Source: Hyphomonadaceae bacterium (GTDB lineage Bacteria; Pseudomonadota; Alphaproteobacteria; Caulobacterales; Aquidulcibacteraceae). Taken from it: a stretch of 64,000 nt of DNA. The notes below the pieces were generated by a model. It was given only the letters and a program-made list of their open reading frames with translations. It searched no databases and was not told the origin of the DNA. Below, one piece after another: positions 53,414 to 61,330 of this stretch (positions are counted from its first letter, which is position 1; each line of letters begins with the position of its first letter). The position numbers and the translations under genes are program-made. Location: positions 25,559-89,558 of the forward strand of contig JAKFWO010000001.1 of assembly GCA_021731815.1 (NCBI GenBank), in the 5' to 3' direction.

Positions 53414-53836
53414 TCAGAAGGCGAGGTTCCGCCAGCGCGCGACCATCGCCATCGCAGCAATCGCCGAGCCCGCGACGACCCAAATGATGTTCGGACCGGG
53501 TCCTCCCGCGATCAGAAACGCGAGACCGCCCGCGACAAACGCTGCCGCAGCGAGTTCCGCACAGACCGTCAGCTTCCGGGTGTTGCCGTGAGATGCCGCC
53601 GCGTCGAGCAGCCAGCTTAGAACCAGCAGCACCGCGATTGCAGCTATGCCCGCCGTCGCTGCATCACGCGTCGCGGACCACGCCAGCCAAGCCATCGCCG
53701 CCGCACACAAGATCGGCAGCGCTCGGCGGACTAAGATGACTGCCAGCACAAGCGCGAGCCCAATAGAGAAAGCGACTAAGAACACCAAGACGAAGCCTCC
53801 ACCTGAAGACTCGCGCGCCTGGAGTCCCTGCGTCAA
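53414..53836 (-). CDS. Small multi-pass membrane protein after the TraF-type peptidase
   Basis: 140-residue protein with about four hydrophobic helices (FVLVFLVAFSIGLALVLAVILV; LPILCAAAMAWLAW; IAAIAVLLVLSWLL; and a C-terminal pair). I take a TTG start at 53836 that overlaps the TGA of the signal-peptidase gene (TTGA), as the longer frame from 53902 is buried in that gene. The function is unknown; its placement between the relaxase and TraF suggests a mobilization-related gene. Confidence 0.6.
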   Translation of the reverse strand: MTQGLQARESSGGGFVLVFLVAFSIGLALVLAVILVRRALPILCAAAMAWLAWSATRDAATAGIAAIAVLLVLSWLLDAAASHGNTRKLTVCAELAAAAFVAGGLAFLIAGGPGPNIIWVVAGSAIAAMAMVARWRNLAF

Positions 53837-54345
53837 GTCCCCCAGGGAAGACGCATTGGCCGCCACACGCCCTCGATGCGGTCGCGTCGCACCGGCTCCC
53901 AATAGCGGCCGTCGAAGCTGTCCGGGGTGTCGCCGAGAAGGAAGACGTGGGTCTGGTCGAGGGTGACGCAGCCGGACCAGGCGGGCAGCGCGCGGCCGGC
54001 GGCGTCCCGCGCCTGGCGTTCGGCGACCCGCGCGCCGTTAAGGGTGATCTCCGCGCCTGACGCGCAGACCACATCCCCCGCCGCGCCGACCACGCGCTTC
54101 AGGAACCGGTCGCCGGGATCTGTGAAATTGCGCGCGGCGGCATAGTCCGGGGCGACATCCACGGCGCGCAGCGTCACGATGGCGCCGCGCTCGACCTCGC
54201 CCGGTGCCCGCAGATAGAACCCGACCGGCATCGACGGCGTGCCATTGTAGTGCACGGCGTCCGGGTTGGTCGCTGACGCCGCCGCGACCAGCCCGATCGC
54301 GGCGATCCCTGCGACGATGGCGATGCGGCGGTGAAAGAGGGCCAT
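53833..54345 (-). CDS. TraF-like S26 signal peptidase
   Basis: 170-residue membrane-anchored Ser/Lys peptidase. One N-terminal membrane helix (~6-25) is followed by the catalytic Ser in NGTPSMPVGFY, Lys in FLKRVVGAAGD and the later LLGDTPDSFDGRYWEPV, all typical of TraF, the peptidase that matures conjugative pilin. It is a frequent neighbour of relaxase genes in conjugative islands. Start MALFHRRIAIVAG at 54345. It overlaps the downstream membrane gene by four bases. Confidence 0.88.
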   Translation of the reverse strand: MALFHRRIAIVAGIAAIGLVAAASATNPDAVHYNGTPSMPVGFYLRAPGEVERGAIVTLRAVDVAPDYAAARNFTDPGDRFLKRVVGAAGDVVCASGAEITLNGARVAERQARDAAGRALPAWSGCVTLDQTHVFLLGDTPDSFDGRYWEPVRRDRIEGVWRPMRLPWGT

Positions 54346-54543
54346 TCACCGCACCGGGCAAATCCCGTGCCGGGGGATATCGGGGGCTTTCCAGTCCGAT
54401 GACGGCGTGGCAATGGGATCCGGGTTGGCCCATCTGAGACGCTCGCTGCCGAGTACACCTCTATTTCCAGATTCACGCTTGGCCTTTTCGGGCTCGTACC
54501 GCATAACGCTTATCTATAGTTATCGAGACACTTGGTACGCCGC

Positions 54544-55233
54544 ATGAAATCTTACGCTCAGGCATGGCTCGACTATGTTGCAGAACAAGAAGGGCCTGAG
54601 GGTCCAGGCCAGGTAGCTGCTGAAACCGCACAGCTTATTGCTAAGGATGTCTCGGCACGTAGTATAGCGCCTCCCACTATAATTGATCTGGGCTGCGGCG
54701 ATGGCGCGTTGTGCCAAGCTCTATCGAAAACCGGTTTCGAGATGAGTGATTATATAGGCATCGATGTTGAACCTGAACTGTTGGAAGCGGCGAGGCGAGC
54801 CGCTCCCCTCGGTCGTTTCCTTCAGGCCGACTTAAGTAGTGACTTTACAGCTTGGCCAATGTTGAAGGAAGGAGTCCCTGTTCTGATCACTGCGGTGCGT
54901 ACGTTCAACAACATCGACGCGCACTCTTGCGTACAGCTGCTCTCCGCGCTGACACGGAGATTCCATGGAGCCTGGCTGTTCGCGATAGTGCCGTTCGCGG
55001 AGGCGCAAACCCCTAGGGATTCGCGCGCGCCCATTGACTGGCTTGAGGCAGCACCGAAGCTAATCAGCTTCAGTGGCGGCGAGGCCCTGCATTACAGTCG
55101 ATCTGCGCAGGCTTATGCCGGTGCCATGCGAGCGCTCGGCTACGTCGATATCGACACCGGAACCCTCAATGCGCGCCGCGATGTGCCGGGCCCAAGTCAT
55201 CTGTGGATACGCGCCGCAACGACAGCTGGTTAG
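54544..55233 (+). CDS. Class I SAM-dependent methyltransferase
   Basis: 229-residue protein. Motif I DLGCGDGALCQAL near residue 45 and the following YIGIDVEPELLEAARR (acidic residue binding the SAM ribose) are clear. The substrate is unknown. ATG 54544 is preferred to the TTG at 54532. It precedes a membrane protein gene by 20 bp on the same strand, and the pair is opposite in direction to the mobilization genes, which suggests an independent cargo module. GC content is a little lower than that of its neighbours. Confidence 0.8.
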   Translation: MKSYAQAWLDYVAEQEGPEGPGQVAAETAQLIAKDVSARSIAPPTIIDLGCGDGALCQALSKTGFEMSDYIGIDVEPELLEAARRAAPLGRFLQADLSSDFTAWPMLKEGVPVLITAVRTFNNIDAHSCVQLLSALTRRFHGAWLFAIVPFAEAQTPRDSRAPIDWLEAAPKLISFSGGEALHYSRSAQAYAGAMRALGYVDIDTGTLNARRDVPGPSHLWIRAATTAG

Positions 55234-55253
55234 CTTTTGGCAGGAGTGGGTTG

Positions 55254-56528
55254 ATGGGGTTTTCCTACGTGGCGGTGTCCAAGCCTTCGCTTGACATGCA
55301 ATCTTGGATTCAATTTCGAAAAGCGTGGCGCGCGGGGTCGCTGGCCCGGTTCGGCGAGCAAGCTCACGCGTTAGGCATGGATTGTCTTGAGATTGGTGCC
55401 AACACGTCAGGTTATTACGAGGCGCGTGACGCCTGCGATGCTAGCATCCCCGAAGCTCTGCTGCGCGCGTTGTCTGAAGTACGCGCTGATTTGGCCCTAT
55501 TAATTCGCGCTCCGGAACTAGAAGCGGGTTTTGTTCAAGACCCTGAGCACCCGTGGACGGCCAATACACGTTGTTACTTCTTGTTCCCGCGCGACGGGCT
55601 GGTCGGCCTGCTGACGGTTCTCGAGTTTGACGATGATACCCGAGGCCGAGACCCGCGGGATGTCCGCGCATGGGCTGAGCCCATTATCCTTCACAGCGGC
55701 GCGAAGGCGGCTAGGACAGCTGCCCGAATTCTCAACGGTGTCTTTGGCGTCGAGAAAGCAAAATGGTCGATTGATGGGGCTTATACTCATTTCATCGCTC
55801 TCAGCGTAGGGGTCGATATCGACACGACAGCCGTACGCGAAACCCATCGAGGAGAAGAATTCGACGACGCCGATCTCACGCAAACTCTGCAGCTGACCGA
55901 TCTGAGCCTTTCATACGCACGCCCCGGCTGGGGGCACTCGAGTTTCTGCGGCGAACGGTTGGGTCTCGTGGCGCTGGCTGCGCCGCCTGTTATCCATGCC
56001 GATTTGGCATACGGCATGCTCTGGGAGCGCACGCGCGAGCTGTTGGATAAACCTGAAATCACGGAGACACCAACCTTGGACCAAACCATCGAGCAGTTGC
56101 AGCTGCTTGAGGCGCTGCAATTCGAGTTGCGCGTTTGGGTGGCTGAACAAGAACGATACTTGCGGAGCCTGAAGCCTTGGCAACTGGGAATCTTCAAACG
56201 CCTTCAGACGTACTGGTCCGTCGACGTTATGGAAGAGCGGCTCCACGAATTCGTCAGCTTCGCCGTGCAGCAGGCAAAATCGCGTATCGATGTGCACCAG
56301 GCTCGATCGGACCGGAGCCAAGCCCGCATTCTCGGCGCCATCGCATCACTGGAAATCATAGGGGTGTTCTCCAGCGTCGCCGGCTATCTTTATTTTGTGG
56401 AGAGGGTGCCATCTCTAAGTCTTGATGGTCTATTTTCCTCGCCAGGTTTTTCTTTATTGGTCTTCCTTTCGCCAATAGTCGTGGCTTTTGCAGTATTAGC
56501 CCTTCTTTTATTCTTGTTCCGCCGCTGA
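55254..56528 (+). CDS. Unknown protein with two C-terminal membrane helices
   Basis: 424-residue protein I do not recognise. The N-terminal ~270 residues are globular; residues ~275-345 are helical, and the C-terminus has two membrane helices (ILGAIASLEIIGVFSSVAGYLYF; LVFLSPIVVAFAVLALLLF) separated by a short loop without the GMN motif of CorA. A large cytosolic domain plus C-terminal paired helices resembles pore-forming effectors in some defence systems, but no family is claimed. ATG 55254 has GGAG seven bases upstream. It forms a two-gene unit with the methyltransferase. Confidence 0.65.
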   Translation: MGFSYVAVSKPSLDMQSWIQFRKAWRAGSLARFGEQAHALGMDCLEIGANTSGYYEARDACDASIPEALLRALSEVRADLALLIRAPELEAGFVQDPEHPWTANTRCYFLFPRDGLVGLLTVLEFDDDTRGRDPRDVRAWAEPIILHSGAKAARTAARILNGVFGVEKAKWSIDGAYTHFIALSVGVDIDTTAVRETHRGEEFDDADLTQTLQLTDLSLSYARPGWGHSSFCGERLGLVALAAPPVIHADLAYGMLWERTRELLDKPEITETPTLDQTIEQLQLLEALQFELRVWVAEQERYLRSLKPWQLGIFKRLQTYWSVDVMEERLHEFVSFAVQQAKSRIDVHQARSDRSQARILGAIASLEIIGVFSSVAGYLYFVERVPSLSLDGLFSSPGFSLLVFLSPIVVAFAVLALLLFLFRR

Positions 56529-56760
56529 GCACGAAACTTCGGAGGGAATTTCCAGAGCGTGTATGCAGTGCTAGCGAATTCCCAATATGCGGGAGTTTGA
56601 GTAGCGTGGCACCGGCAAGACATTTACGACACGTCTTGCGCCGAAGTGAGCCTACTTGTGGGGCCTTGTTTCACTCAAAACAGAAACTGTCGCGATTCAG
56701 CGAGAAGCGTGAAGTCGCCTCGCCGACAAATCTGGCTGGAATGCGGGGGTAAGCGCCCGC

Positions 56761-56820
56761 TCAATGCGGCGGCTCACCTTGCCGCTCCGTCATCCAATCC
56801 GCCACGGCCTGCGCGTCATG
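56761..56820 (-). pseudogene. Remnant of a second ardC 3' end
   Basis: About 60 bp match the 3' end of ardC at 57411-57470 at roughly 45 of 60 positions; on the minus strand both encode AQAVADWM then R(Q) and a stop after PP residues. The antitoxin stop codon falls in it. It shows that a related ardC end lies on the far side of the brnT/HTH pair. Confidence 0.65.
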
Positions 56821-57088
56821 CCGCTGTCATAGGCGCCAACGCCCGGCGAACGGCGTCAGGATCGCGGGCGATCACCCGAAGGTAAGCTTCGGCGGCCTTG
56901 TCCGGGACGTTACGGTCCTGTTCCCAATCCCGCAGCGTGCCAATGGGGATATGGAACTGGTTCGCGAACTCTTCCTGGGTCAGGCCCAGCGCCCGGCGTA
57001 CAACCTTTACTTGTGGCGTACGCTTCATCCGTGCGAGGTCGACATCGGTCAGGGGGCGGTCGTCTGGATCAGGCATCGTTTCGCTCAT
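56816..57088 (-). CDS. HTH antitoxin/regulator paired with BrnT
   Basis: 90-residue XRE-type HTH protein; RALGLTQEEFANQFHIPIGTLRDWEQDRNVP is a clear Cro/CI helix-turn-helix. It starts at ATG 57088, 20 bp within the end of the original brnT frame, the normal toxin-antitoxin overlap. The pair is of the BrnT plus HTH antitoxin type, in which the HTH protein binds the toxin and represses the operon. It is intact although its partner is frameshifted. The ORF extension to 57160 belongs to the brnT frame and is rejected. Confidence 0.85.
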   Translation of the reverse strand: MSETMPDPDDRPLTDVDLARMKRTPQVKVVRRALGLTQEEFANQFHIPIGTLRDWEQDRNVPDKAAEAYLRVIARDPDAVRRALAPMTAA

Positions 57089-57360
57089 GATAGGCTCGCC
57101 TTTCGTTTGGTTCGGCCTTTCGGGCCGAGATGATCCGGTTTCTTTGCTCGCGCAGAACATAAACGACCACGAGCACGCGTGACCTAAGTCATGCCGATCA
57201 GGACATATCGATCTTCGCCATAAGCATCGCGGTCATCGATGAGTTCGATCGCCAACGGGTCGCGGAAGACGCCCCGCGCCTCTTCAAACGTGACGCCGTG
57301 CTTGCGCGCGTTTGCGGTCGCCTTGTCGTCATCCCACTCGAAATCATCATCTACCATCAT
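57069..57360 (-). pseudogene. brnT: BrnT ribonuclease toxin gene with a 1-bp frameshift
   Basis: Minus strand. The start encodes FEWDDDKATANARKHGVTFE, typical of BrnT toxins, and continues to ...EDRYVLIGMT then TAG. The conserved remainder, SRVLVVVYVLREQRNRIISAR and ERRAYHE, continues at once in the +1 frame. Removing one T of the TT pair around 57187 restores one open frame of 97 codons. BrnT is a type II mRNA-cutting toxin; this copy lacks the catalytic second half in frame. Both halves are otherwise clean, so the event is recent or a sequencing error. Confidence 0.88.
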
Positions 57361-57410
57361 ATACGGCCTACCCGTAGATATTCAAGATGTCGAGGCGCTC
57401 GTGGGAGTGC

Positions 57411-58052
57411 TCAGGGCGGCGGCTGCGGTTGTCGCCCCGCCATCCAATCCGCCACAGCCTGCGCTTTCGACGCTGCGGTGAAGATCGCCCGCGGTTCGTC
57501 CTTCAGCACCTTGAGCCAGGAGGAGAGGTAAGCGGCGTGGTCGGGCCTTGGGCTGTGCGCGATCCCAAGATCGGCGAGGACGAAGCTTGCAGCGAGGTCG
57601 GCGATGCATTCCTCCATGGCATAGGCCGCCGAGCCGAACAGGCCGGAGAGATCCCGATCCAGGCGATGGGGCGCGGCAGTGGCGTGAGCGCATTCGTGCA
57701 GGCGGGTGGACATCTCCGATGGCGCGTCGATGAAGCGCTCGAAATGCGGCATGTGCACGGTGTCGGTCGAGGGGCGGTAGTAGGCTTGGTCGCCACCGCG
57801 TTCAATGGGAATGCCAAGCCGCGCGACGAATTCTTCGGCGTGGGCGATGCGCGCGCCCTCTGGCAGGATCGGGGTCTCCGGCGGCGCGTATCCATCCACC
57901 TGCGCCACGTTGAAGACGTAAAAGCCGCGGGCGAACATGCGGGATTTGGGTTGCCCCTCTGCCTCGTCGTCGCCGTCGGCGGCGTTGATGGTCTTCCAGA
58001 CGACGCCCAAGGTGGCGCGCTCGCCTTTGCGGACCTGCGCGCCGAGTTCGAC
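57411..58052 (-). CDS. ardC: ArdC antirestriction protein, 3' exon
   Basis: Second exon of an ardC gene split by a group II intron. It encodes 213 residues from VELGAQVRKGERA through the zinc-protease-like HECAHA (HExxH) motif near exon residue 125 to PQPPP and the stop. ArdC proteins bind single-stranded DNA and protect incoming DNA from restriction. Joined in frame to exon 1 at 60391 the product is about 300 residues, a normal ArdC length. Without splicing the protein would be cut off. The 3' end lies 50 bp from the start of brnT (both on minus). Confidence 0.85.
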   Translation of the reverse strand, partial: VELGAQVRKGERATLGVVWKTINAADGDDEAEGQPKSRMFARGFYVFNVAQVDGYAPPETPILPEGARIAHAEEFVARLGIPIERGGDQAYYRPSTDTVHMPHFERFIDAPSEMSTRLHECAHATAAPHRLDRDLSGLFGSAAYAMEECIADLAASFVLADLGIAHSPRPDHAAYLSSWLKVLKDEPRAIFTAASKAQAVADWMAGRQPQPPP

Positions 58053-60390
58053 GTCGGGTAGGCGGACGGCCTTACGGCCGTCCGCCCCCCTCAGAACCGT
58101 GCATGCGAGCTTTCCCCGCACACGGCTCAAGCAAGCCGCTTGCGTCGTCGTTCCCGCTTTTCGATGGCGATGGCCTGCTGGCGGCAGGCGTGGTGGAGGA
58201 GCCGCAGTGCGCCGAAATTGTCCGCGTCCCGCCGTTGGCGGCCGGGTCCATGGACGGTGAGAGGTTCGCCATTGATCAGCTCAAAACCGCAGTGCGGGCA
58301 GACGCCGCGCTGGCGATTGGCCAGGATGCGTTCGCGATCGCTGAGGGTTCTGTGCTGACGACGCGCCCGAGCGTGCCAGTAGGCGTCGAGGGCGGGATCA
58401 TCGGGTGCATTGCGCCCTTTGACCATGATATGCCGCTCGATTGTCGTCCAGGCGAAGCGATGCAGCGCAGCTCCAGAACCTTGTGCATCGCCAAACACCC
58501 ACGCGCTGGCGGATGAACGGCGCAGCTGGCCCCAATAGCGACGCGTGATCCAGCGCCAGGACTTCTTCGGGTGCGCTCGCTTGGCCCACCGGACTTGCTT
58601 GTCGAACATCCAGTAGTCGAGCTTGGCGAAAATCTCTTTGGCAACCACAATGCGATGATAGTTGGCCCAGCCACGGATGATAGGGTTGAGCTTCGCCAAC
58701 ACGGCCAAGATGTTTTGGCCGTGCAGCTTGCGCCATTCCTGTCTTAGCCGCGTTCGGATTCTACTCTGCGCATTGTGGCTCGGCTTGATCAGCAATTTCC
58801 CCTTCGTCTTCGTGTGCGCCGATTTGTAGAGGCGCACATTGTACCCGAGGAAATCAAACCCATCGGAAGCATGCGTGATGCGTGTTTTTGTTTCCGACAG
58901 CCGTAGGCCCCGCAACGCCAGCCAGGCGGCCATTTCGGCCCGCGCGGCATGAGCGTCGTTTTCGGTTTCGCAGAAGACGACAAAGTCGTCTGCGTACCGC
59001 ACCAATCCGCGACGACTGATCGTTTCGCCGCGGTTGTTGTATCGGACGCCCATCGCGGCCTCCATCCCGTGAAAGGCGATGTTGGCGAGCAGTGGACTGA
59101 TCACGCCGCCCTGCGGCGTACCGGCGTCGATTTCGTGCAGAAGGGCATTCTCCACGAAACCAGCCTTGAGCCACTGACAAATGAGGGCGTGGCCGGGAAA
59201 ACCGTCCAACGCCTTGAGCAGCGGCTCGTGTCCGATATTGTCGAACGCGCCCTCGATGTCGGCGTCCAGCACCCATTTCTTGCGCCCGTGAGGCAGCGCA
59301 TAGTTGTAGATCCTGGCGATCGCGTCATGGCATCCCCGTCCGGGCCGGAAGCCGTAGGAACAGGGCTCGAAGCGAGCCTCCCATTCCGGCTCAAGCGCCG
59401 TGCGCACGACCGCCTGCAAAGCGCGATCGTGAATCGTGGGGATCCCGAGGGGACGTTTCTTCCCGTTTGGCTTCGGGATGTACACACGCCGCACCGGCGC
59501 GGCGCGCTTGGCCTTGGCGGCGCAGAGAGCGTCCACCAAAGCGCCGCGCGTTTCGTCGGTGTCGGCCACCAGCTTGTCGACGCCGGGCGTCAGCCGCCCA
59601 GCGTTGATCATCGTGACCTGTCGAACGCTCGTGAGAGCGACCGACCGGCTTCGAAGCGCGAGTTTTTGCAGCGATCGGAGCGTTTTCTGATCGCCGTTCT
59701 TCGACGCCCGGAAGATTCGCCGTCTCAGATTGCGCACGCGCCGCTGGGCTTGATGCCAATCGACATCGACCCAGACAGTACGTGTCGCAGGTCCGCTTAC
59801 AGATTGTGTCTGCATCCAACTTGTCCTGCGATTGGCGTTCGTCTCGTGAATTTCGGGCGGTTCACCCGATTCGCGTCAGCAGCCTTTCAGCTTGGGCAAA
59901 GCCCTATCCGGCAGGTTATGGATTCCCTGGGCCTTTCGGCTTCCGGCTTTCGCTTCTCGAATCGTCCTGTTCCCGCTGAAGGATCGGCGTTCCTTGCAGT
60001 CCGCTCACCGCCAGCATGCTGGCGGACTTCATCGGGGTTTCCGCGTTCCGCATGAGGGAGATGTGATCGGGGTGGACGTCCTCTTTGCGCCGGGGCCGCG
60101 GTGTCTTCGCCGGAGCCAATGGAACCCCGTGTCGCTTGTGGCCCAACAATGCCGTGTCATCCATCGGTTCGGCATTCATACCTCACGACGCTTTACGATG
60201 AGGATTCAGTAGTTCGCCCGTCCGATCGTCGCCTTGCCCGGCTTTCGGCGATGGATGCCGTCCGCCTTGGGCTTTCATCTCTTGCTTCACACCGCGCAAT
60301 TACTTGAGCGATGCGAGAGAAGCGGCGATAGAGCTGGACACTGCTCAAGGACCCATGGTCCACTCCTTTCAAGCGACTTTCGCGTCGCAC
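58053..60390 (-). mobile_element. Group II intron inserted in ardC
   Basis: 2338-bp intron on the minus strand. It begins GTGCGACGCG right after TGG of exon 1 and ends CTACCCGAC right before GTC of exon 2. Domain V is visible at 58093-58128 (GAGCCGTG ... CACGGTTCT). Domain VI is a perfect 11-bp stem (GGCGGACGGCC with GGCCGTCCGCC) and a probable branch-point A lies seven bases from the end. The 58127-59815 frame encodes its maturase. The joined exons read RQW then VELGAQV, matching ArdC continuity. Confidence 0.85.
58127..59815 (-). CDS. Group II intron reverse transcriptase/maturase
   Basis: 562-residue multifunctional intron protein. The RT domain has IPKPNGKKRPLGIPTIHDR, YGFRPGRGCHDA, DADIEGAFDNI, GTPQGGVISPLL and the catalytic YADD (274-277). 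A maturase X domain follows (RIRTRLRQEWR... ANYHRIVV). The C-terminus is an HNH endonuclease (CPHCG ... HHACRQ), so the intron could retrohome into DNA. It is intact and starts at ATG 59815 after ~575 bp of intron 5' RNA domains. Confidence 0.94.
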   Translation of the reverse strand: MQTQSVSGPATRTVWVDVDWHQAQRRVRNLRRRIFRASKNGDQKTLRSLQKLALRSRSVALTSVRQVTMINAGRLTPGVDKLVADTDETRGALVDALCAAKAKRAAPVRRVYIPKPNGKKRPLGIPTIHDRALQAVVRTALEPEWEARFEPCSYGFRPGRGCHDAIARIYNYALPHGRKKWVLDADIEGAFDNIGHEPLLKALDGFPGHALICQWLKAGFVENALLHEIDAGTPQGGVISPLLANIAFHGMEAAMGVRYNNRGETISRRGLVRYADDFVVFCETENDAHAARAEMAAWLALRGLRLSETKTRITHASDGFDFLGYNVRLYKSAHTKTKGKLLIKPSHNAQSRIRTRLRQEWRKLHGQNILAVLAKLNPIIRGWANYHRIVVAKEIFAKLDYWMFDKQVRWAKRAHPKKSWRWITRRYWGQLRRSSASAWVFGDAQGSGAALHRFAWTTIERHIMVKGRNAPDDPALDAYWHARARRQHRTLSDRERILANRQRGVCPHCGFELINGEPLTVHGPGRQRRDADNFGALRLLHHACRQQAIAIEKRERRRKRLA

Positions 60391-60651
60391 CCACTGGCGG
60401 TTCGTGCCCCAGAGGCCGGTGGCGAAGTGGCTCCCTTCCGCGGCGGCCCACAAGGCGAGGATGTTCATGCCACGATATGGCTTGGCGGTGACGGCGTTGA
60501 CGGGGCGATGGGTGGCCGCGCCGTCGTGATGCCAGGGCATGCGCCACTGGCCGGCGCCGCGCTCGATGGCGGCGATGATCTCGGCGGTGATGCGCGCATA
60601 GACGTCAGCGCGGGACGGAATGAAATGATCGGAAGTGGATGGCTTGGACAT
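60391..60651 (-). CDS. ardC: ArdC antirestriction protein, 5' exon
   Basis: First exon, 87 codons, starting at ATG 60651 with GGAG eight bases before it. It encodes the N-terminal DNA-binding-like domain of ArdC (DVYARITAEIIAAIERGAG, PYRGMNILALWAAA, GLWGTNRQW). Exon end is at TGG; the intron begins at once with GTGCGAC. If unspliced the frame runs ~70 codons into the intron, giving a nonsense tail. Splicing restores WVELGAQV. Confidence 0.85.
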
Positions 60652-60904
60652 GGAAGCGACTCCGGTCGCATCCAAGGCGCGGTCGGAATGACCGAGCCCC
60701 GGCGACGGAGCCGCCCCTGGCGACGGGCGGGTGTGGCCTGCACCCGATGGGCCGGAACGAAGTGGAGGACGGCTTCAGCCGTTGCGGGACGCGCCCGAGC
60801 TGGCGCGCGGCTCAGGAGGAGCTGGGGCTCGGTCATCCCGATTCCACTGTGGAAGCAGGACTATCCATCTGCTAATCAATGCTAGCGGCGGTTGCGGGCT
60901 TCGA

Positions 60905-61330
60905 ATGTCAGGGGTGGCGGATTTCGTGCGGGATGTTGCGTTAAGCCAGGAATGGCTTGCGTTTGCGCACGCGGCAATTCGTGCAGCACCGGATTGGGCC
61001 CTACTCGTAGGAGTGCCGGCAGCGGTCGTTGTTGTAGCATTACCAACGGCGATAGGCGTGAAATCTTCTTGGGAAGCCATCGTCTGGGTCGCGAAGTTAC
61101 TTGGCGCATTTGGGAAAAAGATGATCTCGATTGTTGCGAGAAGCGAGATCGACGATGCGTTCAGGCGCGGTATCGATGAAGGCGCAAAGAGAACCAGAGC
61201 ATCGATCGCGCAGCAGCGCATTCACGAGTTGGCACTGAATAACCAATTGGAGCCAGATGAGCTGAAAGCTCACAAGAGGCAAGAGTTTGCGCTCGCAGGC
61301 TATGTTATTCGGGCGGAGGTGGCTGCATGA
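60905..61330 (+). CDS. Small membrane protein before the TPR gene
   Basis: 141-residue protein with one strong membrane helix (~30-52, WALLVGVPAAVVVVALPTAIGV) and a helical, charged C-terminus (~75-140). No family is recognised. Its stop overlaps the start of the TPR gene (ATGA at 61327-61330), so the two are translated together. ATG 60905 is chosen; the frame is open upstream but lacks features. Upstream lie inverted copies of a 13-bp sequence (60688 and 60824). Confidence 0.6.
   Translation: MSGVADFVRDVALSQEWLAFAHAAIRAAPDWALLVGVPAAVVVVALPTAIGVKSSWEAIVWVAKLLGAFGKKMISIVARSEIDDAFRRGIDEGAKRTRASIAQQRIHELALNNQLEPDELKAHKRQEFALAGYVIRAEVAA

Noticed and set aside
57239..58061. Plus-strand frames opposite ardC and brnT
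   Set aside because: Shadows of minus-strand genes that carry clear HExxH and BrnT motifs.
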